A stretch of DNA of 64,000 bases from Rhinopithecus roxellana (taxonomy: Eukaryota; Chordata; Mammalia; Primates; Cercopithecidae). The number at the start of each line of letters is the position of its first letter. The stretch's first letter is position 1. Location: positions 84,630,033 through 84,694,032 of the forward strand of contig NC_044550.1 of the NCBI RefSeq assembly GCF_007565055.1, in the 5' to 3' direction. Under the pieces are notes generated by a model, which had not been told where the DNA came from, did no database searches, and was given only the letters and a program-made list of their open reading frames with translations. A program made the translations under genes and the position numbers. Below are positions 11,041 to 21,695 of the stretch, piece by piece.

Positions 11041-11650
11041 AATACTGAAGAAGTGTCAGCAAGTCCCTCTATGAGAAAAGGTTTGGGTTTCTGTTCTGAG
11101 GATTGAGTGTGGTCAGTGTTTGGCTGTTTCGCAAGGCCCTCACTTTTGTTTACACCCCTTCTCCTTGTCTTTCTTCCCCTTATTTGCCTCTTTTATTCTC
11201 TTTTCTGTAGACTCCAGTCTCCTGCTGGTTTTAGCAGGAACTGAAGCTTTCACCACCTAAAAGTTATTTGTAAGACACTTTGAACTCTCTGGAGGATGGA
11301 CATTAGAGTAATAATGTTTATCTGCGGGTTAGGCACTCCTGGTGCTGTTTTGTAACAAAAGGGCTTATTGAGTAGGAGGCTTATTTAACTTGTTCGGGAG
11401 GGTTACCCTCCTACAACATGCTGTCCAAACAGATTCTTAATTACCCAGCTGAGAGTCTGAACATCTTGAGGAATTACTTTGAAGTTTCTCGTTAATATTA
11501 CCATCATATTATGTAAGTCTACATTGCCAGTTTGTAGATGTATGGAGTTTCTAGTGGGGCCCCGGCACATAATAATTGCTTAATAAATTGCGATTATGAA
11601 AAGTTACTCTAATGAACTATTAGTTTTTTTTTGTTTGTTTTTAAGAAATA
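11041..11650. other. Intergenic DNA, no gene seen
   Basis: No recognised gene. The end, 'CCCCGGCACATAATAATTGC' then 'TTAATAAATTGCGA' (11561-11594), looks like a short L2 3' end. Confidence 0.45.
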
Positions 11651-11653
11651 CTC

Positions 11654-11934
11654 TTTTTTTTTTTGAGATATTGTCTCGCTCTGTCGCCCAGGCTGGAGTG
11701 CAGTGGCACGATCACGGCTCACGGCAACCTCCGCCTCCTGGGTTCAAGCGATTCTCCTGCCTCAGTTGGGACTACAGGCACGCGCCACCGCACCCGGGTA
11801 ATTTTTGTATTTTTAGTAGAGACGGGTTTCCACCCTGTTAGCCAGGTTGGTCTCCAACTCCTGACCTCAGGTAATCCACCCGTCTCCGTCTCCCAAAGTG
11901 TTGGGATAACAGGCGTAAGCCACCGCGTCCGGCC
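11654..11934 (-). mobile_element. AluS-like
   Basis: Reverse-oriented Alu. Imperfect target-site repeats TAAGAAATAC / TAAGATATAC are at both ends. About 20 bp are missing after 'CCTGCCTCAG'. Confidence 0.92.
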
Positions 11935-12339
11935 TAAGATATACATTTCAATACTTTCAAATGCCTTAACTTTTTTTGGGGACACACTGGAGTTGCTTCA
12001 GAACACACAAAACAGGCTTTTTGAGGGGACTGACATAAATTCTCATTGATAGTCACCCCCACGCGGTGAAAACCACGTTACCTGGCATGTTTTCCGGTGG
12101 TTATTTTTAGAATAATAAAGATCGTGTCTATCTACCCAAGCAAATTTAATGTGCTGAACACAACAGAAACAACTTTTCTGTGGTTTAGCCAGCCCTCTCC
12201 CTTCACCTAAGTCATTTAGTGCGGATACGCAGAGAAGTGTTAGTAGGAGCTGCTGGGCCACCAAGAAAACGCTCTTGACATTGTAAGGCTTCGATCTCAA
12301 GCGGAGATTTACCACTCATTTCACTTTAAACTGGGAAAG
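11935..12339. other. Proximal upstream region of ARHGAP10
   Basis: Repeat-free sequence between the last upstream Alu and the CpG island. No gene; it may hold distal promoter elements, but I see no decisive motif. Confidence 0.5.
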
Positions 12340-12926
12340 GAACCGGGACAAGGAAAAGAGCCTCACGTGCGAGTTCGTTCCTAGCTCGGGGGTTGGGGGG
12401 GGCTTCCCAGGATACATGAGATAAATGAGTTAATCATCTCCCCCTGCAAGGCAGCCGCTTCAGAGTTATGTCGCCCGCCTGCGGGGACTAACGACTGCAA
12501 TTAAGACGCTCCTTCTCGGTCCTGGTCGGGTTCCGTGCAGCGGGGAGCCGACTGTGAGTCACCCCGGCCCCGGGAGCCCAAGCAAAGAGGAGGGGCGCGC
12601 GCCAGGGGTGGAGGGGAGCCGGGGGGCGAAATTCTAGCCCGGGGACGCCTCCGAAGGAAGAGGAGGGGCGGCTGCGCGTGTGGAAGAGAAGGAAAAGGCG
12701 TCCAGGGAAGAGAAAAGAGGAAAGAAGGCGGAGGAAAGAGAAGGGGGCGAGCGGGAGCGCGGGCCAGGCCGGGCGGCGCCTCGGGGAGTGTCTGCAGCGC
12801 GGGGGCCGGGAGGGGCGGGGCCGCGGGCGCTCAAGGCTCGGCGGGGGCTGCCGGGATTGGGGCGCCACGGCTTGCGCTGGTCTCGGTGGCCGCTCCTCCG
12901 CGTCGCAGGGCTTGGCTCTGCGGGAC

Positions 12927-12965
12927 ATGTCCGTGCCGCGCTCGCCGCGCGCCCGGGCCTGCTAG
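12927..12965 (+). CDS. Possible upstream ORF in the ARHGAP10 leader (12 codons)
   Basis: An ATG at 12927 with G at -3 opens a 12-codon frame, MSVPRSPRARAC, closed by TAG at 12963-12965. It is in a different frame from the main ATG at 13073 and ends 107 bp before it. If transcription starts upstream of 12927 this would be a uORF that could reduce translation of ARHGAP10, with re-initiation possible. Whether it is in the mRNA is not visible here. Confidence 0.4.
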   Translation: MSVPRSPRARAC

Positions 12966-13072
12966 TTCCTCGGGGCTCCCTGAACGCGCGGCGCCGCACC
13001 TGGCAGCGGCCTCGGAGCCCTGCTCGGGCAGGAGCGCGCGGCCGTGCGCACCGCGCCGCGACCGCTGCCGTC

Positions 13073-13226
13073 ATGGGGCTGCAGCCCCTGGAGTTCAGCG
13101 ACTGCTACCTCGACAGCCCGTGGTTCCGGGAGAGGATCCGCGCTCACGAAGCGGAACTGGAGAGGACCAACAAGTTCATCAAAGAGCTCATCAAGGACGG
13201 GAAGAACCTCATCGCTGCGACCAAAA
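13073..13226 (+). CDS. ARHGAP10: ARHGAP10 (GRAF2) coding exon 1, start of the BAR domain
   Basis: This exon encodes the first 51 residues plus one base of codon 52 of Rho GTPase-activating protein 10. The protein begins MGLQPLEFSDCYLDSPWF, and the exon ends in residues NLIAATK. I recognise it as the ARHGAP10 N-terminus; the paralogue ARHGAP26 starts with MGLPALEFSDCCLDSPHF, which does not fit as well. The family has a BAR domain, PH domain, RhoGAP domain and C-terminal SH3; it acts at membranes on actin-regulating GTPases (RhoA and Cdc42 class). Only the first amphipathic helix of the BAR domain is here. The start is chosen because it is the first ATG in this frame, has G at -3 and G at +4, and gives the family N-terminus. 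The frame is open further upstream (from a GTG at 12680) but that part is GC-rich 5' UTR with no family similarity. The exon ends at a consensus donor, phase 1 intron. Confidence 0.95.
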
Positions 13227-13232
13227 GTAAGC
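13227..13232 (+). other. ARHGAP10: Splice donor of ARHGAP10 exon 1
   Basis: The exon ends AAAA and the intron begins GTAAGC, a near-consensus U1 site. Splicing here interrupts codon 52 after its first base; the known protein continues with Ser at 52, which fits an A followed by GC/GT from exon 2. Reading through the site instead gives a basic, low-complexity Arg/Gly peptide unlike the family. Confidence 0.9.
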
Positions 13233-13371
13233 GGGGACGCGGGCGCGGACGGGGCTGTGGCGAGGCGGGGAGGAGCCTCTCTCGGCAGGAGGTGGAGGGT
13301 CTCGTGTCCGGGGCCAGCAGCCACAGGAACGGGGAATTCATTTCGGACCAGCCCAGCTCTCTCGGAACCCC

Positions 13372-13400
13372 GGGGGTGGGGGGTGGGGTGGTCCCTGGGG
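13372..13400 (+). other. G-quadruplex-capable G-run cluster just inside intron 1
   Basis: Four G-runs lie within 29 bases (GGGGG, GGGGGG, GGGG, GGGG) with loops of 1, 1 and 8 bases, on the sense strand, 145 bp after the splice donor. The pattern satisfies the usual G4 motif on the non-template strand, near the promoter. Function is inference. Confidence 0.55.
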
Positions 13401-13565
13401 TCATTCCTTCTCGAGGCAGCGCGGCCAGACCCCACTCCCGGCCCTGCAGCTCTGCGGCGGCGGGAACTAGCTGCTGCCCGTGGGCCCCGCCTGGCCGCCG
13501 CCGAACACCGCTTGCTGACTGCGCGCTCGGCTGAACCGACCCTAGGCTCTCCTGGCCCGGAGTCA

Positions 13566-16120
13566 GGTTTCATTGCTGCCTGAAGTTACAATCTCTTTCA
13601 AAACCGAGGCATCTGTTTGCCTAGTTTTGTTTTGTGACTTCTCAAAAGAACTTTTCTGGGGATTCTTTGAAACCCTGCGGGGGTGTTGAGTTTTCCGGAG
13701 TCCCCTTAAGCTTCACCTTTTCCCTCTCATTGTCTGATGTTCCCCGACAGTTCTGTTCCAGTTCCCTCACGTGCCAAACCAGAAAGTCCACCTGGCTTTA
13801 TGCTGCTTCCGCACATTCCTCCCCTCCGGTGCTGAGGAGGGTTCAGAGATTGGGATTTGGAAGGGTGAGCGGACAGCCTGCCTTCTAGCTCAAGCGGGCA
13901 CTGCTTGCAAATAGGGAATTCCACCCGGGTTAGGCTTGGTGCCTTCCTCCCCTGAACTTCTCTGTCTCTTAAACTCGGAAGAAGACGTGAGATATAGGAG
14001 AGAAAACTGTATTTTAGTGTAGTTGAGAGTCTTTCTAGGAGAGAGTGGGCCAAAATTCATGCAGAAATACTGAGTGAGTGATGCTGCTGGAAAGTGGGGC
14101 GGAATTAGCTCCAGTGAGGAGCTGGGCAGCCTACCATCCCTTGGATCCATAACCCCTTAGGATGATGGCGGTGAATGCCCCCTTTTCCTCTTTAAAAGAC
14201 CTGCCCATACAGTAGACAGGGACTTGGGCGGTATCCAGCCTTGAGGGGCTGGGTTCTTAGGGCTTTCATCACTCACCTAGATGCTCAGTTCAGTAATTCT
14301 CAGCCTTAGGTGTTCGTCCCTTGTACATTTGTTTATAGATACCACCTCTGGGGAAAATCCCCCATCTCACTGTTCTCCCTACCGCGCCCCACCCCAGTTT
14401 TCATTAAGGGCTATTAAAACATATTGAACATACTGTCTCGGCCACCCAGCATGGTACCTTGTACAATAAATATGCATTTAATGAATAAGTTGAAGTACAT
14501 TTCTGTGGGAAGAATTTAGTGAGCCATCCCTGTAATTTTGGAAGCAAGTCACTCAACTTCTCTGGATGATCTCCAAGGTTCCTTTTGGTTCTCTGACCTC
14601 TTTGGTGTTGCAAAATCAGGATTGGGACTCACTTAGGGTTTTTTTTGTCTGTTTTGTTTTTAAGTCTCTGCTGCTTGAATCAGAAATGGGACTCTGGGGC
14701 ATGCGACAAGTGGGCTTATTTGGTTGAGGGCTCTCCAGGCCCTTGACATCTGGTATGTGAGTTGGGTGGGAAGTAGGGGGGCGCTATACATATGGAGGAG
14801 TGAGCGTAGAAAGGAGCAGTTGGGGGCGGGGGTGCAGAGTGAACACGAGAATGAGAACTGAGGACTTTTTCTGTAACTTGGTGTTAATCAGAGTCGGTGG
14901 CCAGGGAATGTACCCTCTCTCTCATTGGTCGTTGTAGTTCCCTCTTGAGCTAGAGAGATGTGGGGGAGAGGCAGAGGGCAAAGCCAGTTTGGCCACTGGT
15001 AGAAAGCTATTTCTGTGACAGCATATTAGCTTTCCTGCCATCAGGAAACATGCCTTAGGTTCCAACAGCATCCAGTGCATCTTGGGGGCCAGATGTCAGC
15101 CTTCCTCCAGACTGTAGACTTTCTTGAATTTGTGAATTGGTATCTTACTCCTTTTGATTATCATCCTTTACCATAAGAAACATAACTCGTAATCATGCTT
15201 TGAGAGTGATTGGGAATTCTTTTTTTTTCTCGTTATGTTCATTAAGAATTTGTTTAAATTCTTTCCCAGAAGGTGACAGGAACACAACTGTAGCTCATAT
15301 GCCTTTTCACGCTTGCTCCATAAAGTTTACTTCTGGTTCCTACCAAAGACGAAGAGCCTTGGACTAAAGTCAGGGGACCTGAGTTTAATTATTCTTCACC
15401 GGTTAGGGCTTGGCCATAGGAAAATTGAGCAGGTCTCATAATTCTCTTTGCGTTCAGCTTCCCCTGCGTACCTCTTCGGGAAACTAATAAGGTTCTGCAG
15501 TATTTGAAAATGGCTTGATGAGGTGATTTGAAATTGCAGTCCAGGTAAATGGTTCACCTAACCAGTTGAGCTTTTGTATAACATCAGAGAGTCAAGGAAT
15601 GACATTAGGTGGAGGATCTACAGAAAGAATAAAACCCATTAGGTCAGATTGTTTGTGTTTCCACATATTTTACATTTTGTTTTACAAAAATGGCCTTTTG
15701 AGCGTTTCGAGAATTGTGTATTTAAGTGGTTTCTGTTTTTAATTGCCCTGCAAGGTGTGTCCTGTGTGCATTACATTCTTGGAAGATTTCAGTATGTAAT
15801 TTTGATGTCTTGACACTTTGAAATCTTCCACAAATATCTAGAGTTTTGAGGCTTATGGGACCTGAAGGCTTGCTACTGAGTTCAATTAGATAGCAATCAG
15901 CAAATATTTAGCACCTACAATTGGCTAAATACTGGAATTAGATACAGATTTATAATAGGGTAGAGGCCCTTGCACTTGAGTTTATTGTCCTGTAGTTGAA
16001 TTTACTTCAATCTAAGGAATATTTTTGAACTCCTTACTGCGCTGCGCTAAATTCTTGAAGAAATAAAGGATGTAGACACATACCTGTTACAAGGTTTAAA
16101 ATTTAGTGACAAGTATTCTA
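13566..16120. other. Repeat-poor 5' part of intron 1
   Basis: About 2.5 kb of single-copy DNA directly after the CpG island, the longest stretch with no recognised repeat in the window. Such promoter-proximal intronic tracts often hold enhancers; that is inference. A 12-bp perfect inverted repeat lies at 15780-15830. Confidence 0.5.
15780..15830. repeat. Perfect 12-bp inverted repeat
   Basis: TGGAAGATTTCA (15780-15791) and TGAAATCTTCCA (15819-15830) are exact reverse complements, separated by 27 bp. Confidence 0.85.
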
Positions 16121-16229
16121 ACTTTTCCAGGGACAAGGGTTTGTATGTTAGAGTGGAGGAGGTTTGTTGGAAGTTTTGGAAGTCACTGGTGATAAGGAGT
16201 AAAACCTTATCATACTGGAAACCAGAAGA

Positions 16230-16860
16230 AACCAGAACACTCGCAGTGTTTGGAGAAGAGTGAAGAGACTAGTTTGCTGGAATGGTGGTTTTTCAGGGAG
16301 TGGTAGACTGGGATGAATGGAGAGGTCAGTTTTAGATTATGGAGGGCCATAAAAGCAAGGTTAGGAATGTGGAGTTTATCTTGTGGAGAGTTACTGAAGG
16401 CTTTTCTTTTTTTTTCTTTTTTGAGACAGAGTCTCGCTCTGTAACCCAGGCTGGAGTGCAGTGGTGCTATCTTAGCCTGGGCTCACTGCAAGCTCCGCCT
16501 CCCGGGTTCACACCATTCTCCTGCCTCAGCATCCTGAGTAGCTGGGACTACAGGCGCCTGCCACCGCGCCCGGCTAGTTTTTTGTGTTTTTGGTAGAGAC
16601 AGGGTTTCACCGTATTAGCCAGGATGGTCTCGATCTCCTGACCTGGTGATCCGCCCGCCTCGGCCTCCCGAAGTGCTGGAATTACAAGCGTGAGCCACCG
16701 CGCCCGGCCGTGAAGGCTTTTCAAGAAGGCTGACATAATAGCAAAGAGATGGTTTAGAGACAGTATTGCACATTTGTGTGTAGGGTGAATTTGGAGATAG
16801 CACTGAGGGTGGGGAGGAATTCCAGAGAGAAAAGCCAGTGATTTCAGTGGTGGAGTTGGA
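16230..16860. repeat. Unassigned ancient repeat, split by an AluY
   Basis: 'ATGGAGGGCCATAAAAGCAA' followed by 'GAGTTACTGAAGGCTTTT' resembles an old mammalian repeat whose relatives appear at 25900-26160 and 60240-60300. The AluY at 16407-16709 interrupts it. Family not named. Confidence 0.4.
16407..16709 (-). mobile_element. AluY
   Basis: Reverse-oriented, close to consensus ('GGTCTCGATCTCCTGACC'). Perfect 12-bp target-site duplications TGAAGGCTTTTC are at 16395-16406 and 16711-16722. Confidence 0.95.
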
Positions 16861-17790
16861 GATTATTCACTCAATTCAATGAATTCGTTGTTCAAATGGC
16901 TTTTTTAGTTTTCTTTTTAAAGTACTTTCCTTTCTTAGAATAGCCAGTGTCTTCTTTCGATGGAATTTAAACTTTTGTAAGCCTTTGTGATGTCTATGTA
17001 GTTTCAGCTACTTATGATTCATACAGGTAGATAGCACAGTTGCCAGAAACAGCAATAAACCATATATGCTTTTCTCATAAATTTTACATTAGGCAGTCTT
17101 GAGAAAATGTATCTTGTTCTGTAGAGAAATATTTTTTAAAACAAATAGTCCTTACAGTTATTAAGCACTAATACAGTGATATAAAATGCTCTGTAGTAAA
17201 CTTAAATTGTCTGTCTCTGTGTGTGTGTCTCGCTGAAGGGGCCCTCATTAGTGAGTCTGCTGTTACTAAACAGGTATGGAAAAGGATGTAAAGGACCTTG
17301 TTAGTGGCAGAGCCAGGACAAGAATTGAGGTCTTCCAGACTTGGTTTTGATACTTCTAGCCTTGGCATTTTAATGGTTTTTGCTTTGTTTCTCTTAGGAA
17401 AAACATAAGTTCCCTTAGGCTGTCTTTACGTTTACTGTTTCAGAGAAATATTCTTTTCGGGAAATTTCTTAAGTTGCCATTACATTAAACCTACTGAGAT
17501 TTGGAAGACTAAAAATAATTTTCCTATTTTGTAAACTTGAGCCTTGGTTTCCTTTTTTTTTTTTTTTTTTTTTGTAAAATGGGACTGACTGATAGAGAAA
17601 GCCTTGAGGAATAAATAAAATGGTGTGAAAGTGCTTTGAAACACAAATGTAAAATGGTTGTGTAGACACTACTGCTGGTTCAGCCAACATTCCTTTTCCC
17701 CTCTGACAATCCAGATTTCATTCAAGTGTCTGCATCCTTTTCAGATGACTCAGGGGAAGGCATTTCAGGGTAATTCTGATTAATCTAACT
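16861..17790. other. Intronic DNA with a MIR fragment and a T-run
   Basis: Mostly single-copy. 17262-17365 looks like a MIR fragment ('TTAGTGGCAGAGCCAGGACA'). A run of about 22 T lies at 17553-17574. No gene. Confidence 0.5.
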
Positions 17791-17864
17791 CAGTGGTTCT
17801 CAAGCCTAGCTGCTCAATAAAATCACCTGGGGGAACTGTTAAAGCAGTCAGGGTTGAGAAACTG
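17791..17864. mobile_element. hAT (MER5-like) remnant, internally deleted
   Basis: Terminal repeats CAGTGGTTCTCAAG and TTGAGAAACTG bound a 74-bp remnant with 'AAAATCACCTGGGGGAACT', as in MER5-type hAT-Charlie elements. Confidence 0.65.
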
Positions 17865-17924
17865 AACTCTACCTCAGTTACGATAAACCCATTTTCTGGG
17901 TTGGTAATTATTATAAGAATGCGG

Positions 17925-18160
17925 TTGTATTCCAGTTCTGGCCAATGAAACATGACAGGAAGTCTTCTGGATACTTCAGGGAGAGGTTTCCTTTTGTCAT
18001 AGGAGACCTGAAGAAAGATGGTTTTCTGCTTTTCTGTATTCTCTTATGATGCCTGGAACTGCTACGCACTATATTGGGCCTGAGCGGCATAGTGCGCTAA
18101 CTGAATTTGGGTTCTTGATGCTGTTGGGAGACCTGTGGGTTTTTCTATGGTTTGAGTATC
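17925..18160. repeat. Unassigned ancient repeat
   Basis: A probable diverged relative of the repeat at 7740-8085 ('CCAGTTCTGGCCAATGAAAC'). Confidence 0.35.
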
Positions 18161-18219
18161 TTGTTAAATGACATAAGACAGTTTTGAGTTGGGTGTTCTG
18201 CTACTTAATGCCCTAGGGG

Positions 18220-18529
18220 TTTTTTTTTTTTTATTTTTAAAATTTTATTTGAGACGGAGTCTCGCCCTGTGGCCCAGGATGGAATGCAGTGGCGCAATCT
18301 TGGCTCAGTGCAACCTCCGTCTTCTGGGTTCAAGTGATTCTTGTGCCTCAGCCTCCCGAGTGGCTGGGATTACAGGCACGCACCACCACACTCAGCTAAT
18401 TTTTGTACTTTTTTTTTTGTGGAGACAGGGTTTCACCGTGGTTGGTCTTGAACTCCTGGCCTCATGTGATCCATCCACCTCAGCCTCCCAAAGTGCTGGG
18501 ATTACAGGTGTCAGCCACTGCGCCCGGCC
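18220..18529 (-). mobile_element. AluS-like
   Basis: Reverse-oriented Alu with imperfect 12-bp target repeats CTTAATGCCCTA (18204-18215) and CTTAATGGCCTA (18529-18540). The tail contains an interrupted T/A stretch. Confidence 0.92.
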
Positions 18530-18690
18530 TTAATGGCCTAATTTTGATAAAGTGGTGTAATTGTAAATTTTGCGATTATGCTCCCATCAAGTGGAATTTA
18601 GAGAGATACAGAAAATAAAATGCTATTTTAAAAAGTTAATAAATTGCAATATATTTTCTTCCCGAATGGAAAGGAATACTTACGCACATT

Positions 18691-18991
18691 CTTTTTTTTT
18701 TTTTTTTTTTGAGAGAGAGTCTTGCTCTGTCGCCCAGGCTGGAATGCAGTGGCATGATCTCAGCTCACTGCAAGCTCCACCTCCTGGGTTCACACCATTC
18801 TCCTGGCTCAGCCTCCCCAGTAGCTGGGACTACAGGTGCTCCCCACCACGCCCGGCTAATTTTTTGTATTTTTAGTAGAGGTGGAGTTTCACCATGTTAG
18901 CCAGGATGGTCTGGATCTCCTGACCTCGTGATCCGCCCATCTCGGCCTACCAAAGTGCTGGGATTACAGGCTTGAGCCACCACGCCCAGCC
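18691..18991 (-). mobile_element. AluY-like, possibly AluYR
   Basis: Reverse-oriented full-length Alu with target repeats GCACATTCTTT on both sides. The head reads 'GGCTTGAGCCACC', a monkey-type change, but 'GATCCGGCC' is absent. Confidence 0.92.
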
Positions 18992-19489
18992 AGCACATTC
19001 TTTGCCTTAAAGAAGTTACCATAGAGCCCCTACAATTTGGGACATCACCTGGGATAAGTCGAACTGTCACTTGGGGTTTTATTACAGTGGCTGGTCTCCA
19101 GTGTGAATATAGACTGGCTGTGAAAATAATTACAATCAGACTTGAGCCAGGGTAGGGACCCAGACAGGCTTGAAAAGCTTGAAATGCTTTACTCACTGCA
19201 GGTGGTCTTTACTCTATTTAGAGTTGTTCCTATTTAGAGCCTGCCACCAGCTGAGCCATGTTTATTTAGAACAGATTTTTACTAGCCAGTCAGCAATCTA
19301 ATGTTCTCAGTATCTTTTTGTCACATTGCCTTTCTCTGTCCTCCCGTCTGCTGGGGTTCCTTTGACCAGCTCCTTTTTGCGTTTTTTTTTTTCTTGAGGG
19401 GACTGGGGTACATTGTAGACTTTTGGATAAAAAATACATAGAGGAGGGTATTTTTGTGTTTAGTCTTTAAAATAGCTGATGGAATATAA

Positions 19490-19695
19490 TATAGAAGATT
19501 AAGAACATAAGCTGAGGTACTAGTCTGGCTGGATTCATACCCAAGCTCAACCACCTGCTAACAGGGGATCCTTGCTCAAGCTGCTTAGCTTTTCTCTATC
19601 TCTGTTCTCGTCAATAAAATAGAAATTATAATATGACCTACTGTATTGGGTTAAAAGTAGGATTTGTTAATACACGTAAAGCATTTAGTGCTCAC
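19490..19695 (-). mobile_element. MIR
   Basis: Reverse-oriented diverged MIR: 'TGGATTCATACCCAAGCTC', 'TTGCTCAAGCTGCTTAGC' and 'CGTAAAGCATTTAGTGCTCA'. Confidence 0.6.
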
Positions 19696-19945
19696 AGATG
19701 AACGATTATGATGACGTATCTAAATTACAGGCATATGTTTTAATATCAAGGCCCTGTTCTTGCCTCAAAATAGCTGTTCTGCACCCTAGACCAGGTATCT
19801 AACCTTTTAGTGTTTATTACCCCAACAGTATATTTTTCCAAAGCACCATTACCAGTGACTGAGAGACAAAATTGTCAAACCCTGGAAAGCCTTCCAAATT
19901 TTGATTGTAGTTCAGGATGCTGGAAAATCTTGAAAACACATTGGT

Positions 19946-20063
19946 GGCCAGGCTTGGTGGCTTAAGTCTGTAATCCCAGCACTTTGAGAGGCCGAGGCGG
20001 GTGAATCACTTGAGGTCAGGAGTTCAAGACTAGTCTGGAGAACATGGTGAAACCCCATCTCTA

Positions 20064-20104
<41 letters not shown>

Positions 20105-20277
20105 AGCCAGGTATGGTGGCAGGGGCATGTAATCCCAGCTTCTTGGGGTGGGGGACAAGGCAGGACAGTGCTTGAATCCAGGAGGCGGAGGTTGCAGTGA
20201 GCTGAGATCATGCCACTGCACTCCAGCCTGGGCAACAGACGAGACTCTGTCTCCAAAAAGAAAAAAAAAAAAAAAAA
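19946..20277 (+). mobile_element. AluS with long middle A-run
   Basis: Full-length Alu. The middle linker is about 37 uninterrupted A (20065-20102), longer than its own tail. Confidence 0.93.
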
Positions 20278-20804
20278 TACACTGGCAAATCAGAGCTTAG
20301 TGGTATCTTGGGAAAATATTTTCTAGAATTTATTTTTTATTCACAAAGATTTGAAGATGAAGTAGAATGTGTTGCTAAGGTCACTGCACATCTAGTAAGC
20401 AATCTACAGTGGAGGTTCAGGCAGTCAGCAGCAGGCCTTTCCTCCAAGGGGCTGATAAGGAAGAGTTGATGACAGAGTTCAGCTCAAGGTATTGACATGA
20501 CAATGTAAATGACTGCAGCCTTCACATACTTCAAATTACAGAGATACTTTTTGAGGACGTGAACTCAAAATTAGGGTTTCCAGCGTCTGACATGCTGAAA
20601 TCCTAACAGCTTCTATTTGCTATGGTAAATTCACAATGAAAAAAAGAAGACAGCCAGAGACATCCCTAAGAGGGATTTTCCTTAGAGCTGTTAGGTAATC
20701 CTGTTCTCTACAGCAGAATCCTCAAAGTCCCCTGTACAAATTCCCAAGGAAGCTGTTTTGAATTCTGTGACTTCAGTAGCCATTTATCACCTTATATTTT
20801 AGGC
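20278..20804. other. Intronic DNA, no gene seen
   Basis: No recognised repeat or gene. Confidence 0.45.
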
Positions 20805-21107
20805 TTTTTTTTTTTTTTTTTCCTTTAGACGGAGTTTTGCTTTTGTTGCCCAGGCTGGAGTGCAGTGGCGCAATCTTGGCTCACTGCGACCTCCGCCTCC
20901 CACATTCAAGTGATTCTCCTGCCTCAGCCTCCCGAGTAGCTGGGATTATAGGCGCCTGCCACCACACCAGCTAATTTTTGTATTTTTAGTAGAGACGGGG
21001 TTTGACCCTGTTGGCCAGGCTGGTCTTGAACTCCTGACCTCAGGTGATTTGGTTGCCTTGGCCTCCAAAAGTCCTGGGATTACAGGTGTGAGCCACTGCA
21101 CCTGGCC
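20805..21107 (-). mobile_element. AluS-like
   Basis: Reverse-oriented full-length Alu ending in 'GCACCTGGCC'. Confidence 0.93.
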
Positions 21108-21118
21108 TTACTGGGTTA

Positions 21119-21395
21119 CTTTTTTTTTTTTTGAGACAGTCTTGCTCTGTTGCCCAGGGTGCAGTGCAGTGGCGCAGTCTTGGCTCACGCAACCTCCACC
21201 TCACAAGTTCAAGCAAGTCTCCTGCCTCAGCCTCCCAAGTAGTTGGGATTACAGGTGTGTGCCACCATACCTGGCTAATTTTTGTATTTTTTGTAGAGAC
21301 GGAGTTTCACCACGTTGGCTAGGCTGGTCCTGAACTCCCTACCTCAGGTGATCCGTCCGCCTCGGCCTCCCAGGTGTGAGCCGCCGTGCCCGGCC
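21119..21395 (-). mobile_element. Alu, slightly shortened
   Basis: Reverse-oriented; about 20 bp near its head are missing. Target repeats ACTGGGTTA / ACTAGGTTA flank it (21111-21119 and 21396-21404). Confidence 0.92.
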
Positions 21396-21499
21396 ACTAG
21401 GTTATTTTTAATGGAATTACATTTCAAAGACAAATAGGCAATTACAAATTACCTGATAAAGAATGTCTTACGTGGTGGAAAATGCATATAATTTAAATA

Positions 21500-21695
21500 A
21501 ATTTAATAGTAGCTTTTAAGCATTTACTGTTGTTTTTACTTTGTGCTAAATTCAGCATAAGCGCTATGTTAAATTAAGAATTTACTCAGTAAAGTCAGAG
21601 AGATTAGTAGCTTGTCTAAATCACAATTTGTCATTAGTGGAGCTGGTATGTGAACCTAGATTTATCTGACTCCGAAACCCGTAACCACAGTCATG
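21500..21695 (+). mobile_element. MIR
   Basis: Sense MIR with 'AAGCATTTACTGTTG', 'AGTAGCTTGTCTAAATCACA' and 'GGAGCTGGTATGTGAACC'. Confidence 0.65.

Larger units (their letters stand above)
12340..13565 (+). promoter_or_regulatory. ARHGAP10: CpG island with the ARHGAP10 promoter, 5' UTR and exon 1
   Basis: The tract is GC-rich and dense in CpG, in contrast to the AT-rich, CpG-poor DNA on both sides, and it surrounds the first coding exon. No TATA box is evident near the exon, as is usual for a CpG-island housekeeping-type promoter with dispersed starts. Visible candidate sites are an E-box CACGTG at 12364-12369, an AP-1-like TGAGTCA at 12555-12561, an Sp1-type GC box GGGGCGGGGCC at 12812-12822 and an inverted CCAAT (ATTGG) at 12856-12860. 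The transcription start cannot be fixed from sequence; it should lie between roughly 12500 and 13050. The site matches are inference; the island itself is directly visible. Confidence 0.85.

Noticed and set aside
12488..12928. 146-codon minus-strand frame suggesting a bidirectional gene
   Set aside because: Low-complexity Pro/Arg/Ser translation of GC-rich DNA; no family feature and no supporting splice site.
12680..13534. 284-codon open frame through the CpG island
   Set aside because: It begins at a GTG, runs through 5' UTR and past a consensus splice donor. Only 13073-13226 matches the protein family; the rest is GC-rich sequence where stops are rare.
12962..13573. 203-codon minus-strand open frame opposite exon 1
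   Set aside because: It lies antisense to the true exon in a stop-poor CpG island; composition is Arg/Ala/Pro-rich with no domain.
15780..15830. microRNA precursor
   Set aside because: Only 12 paired bases with a 27-base loop; a typical pre-miRNA needs a stem of about 22 or more pairs.
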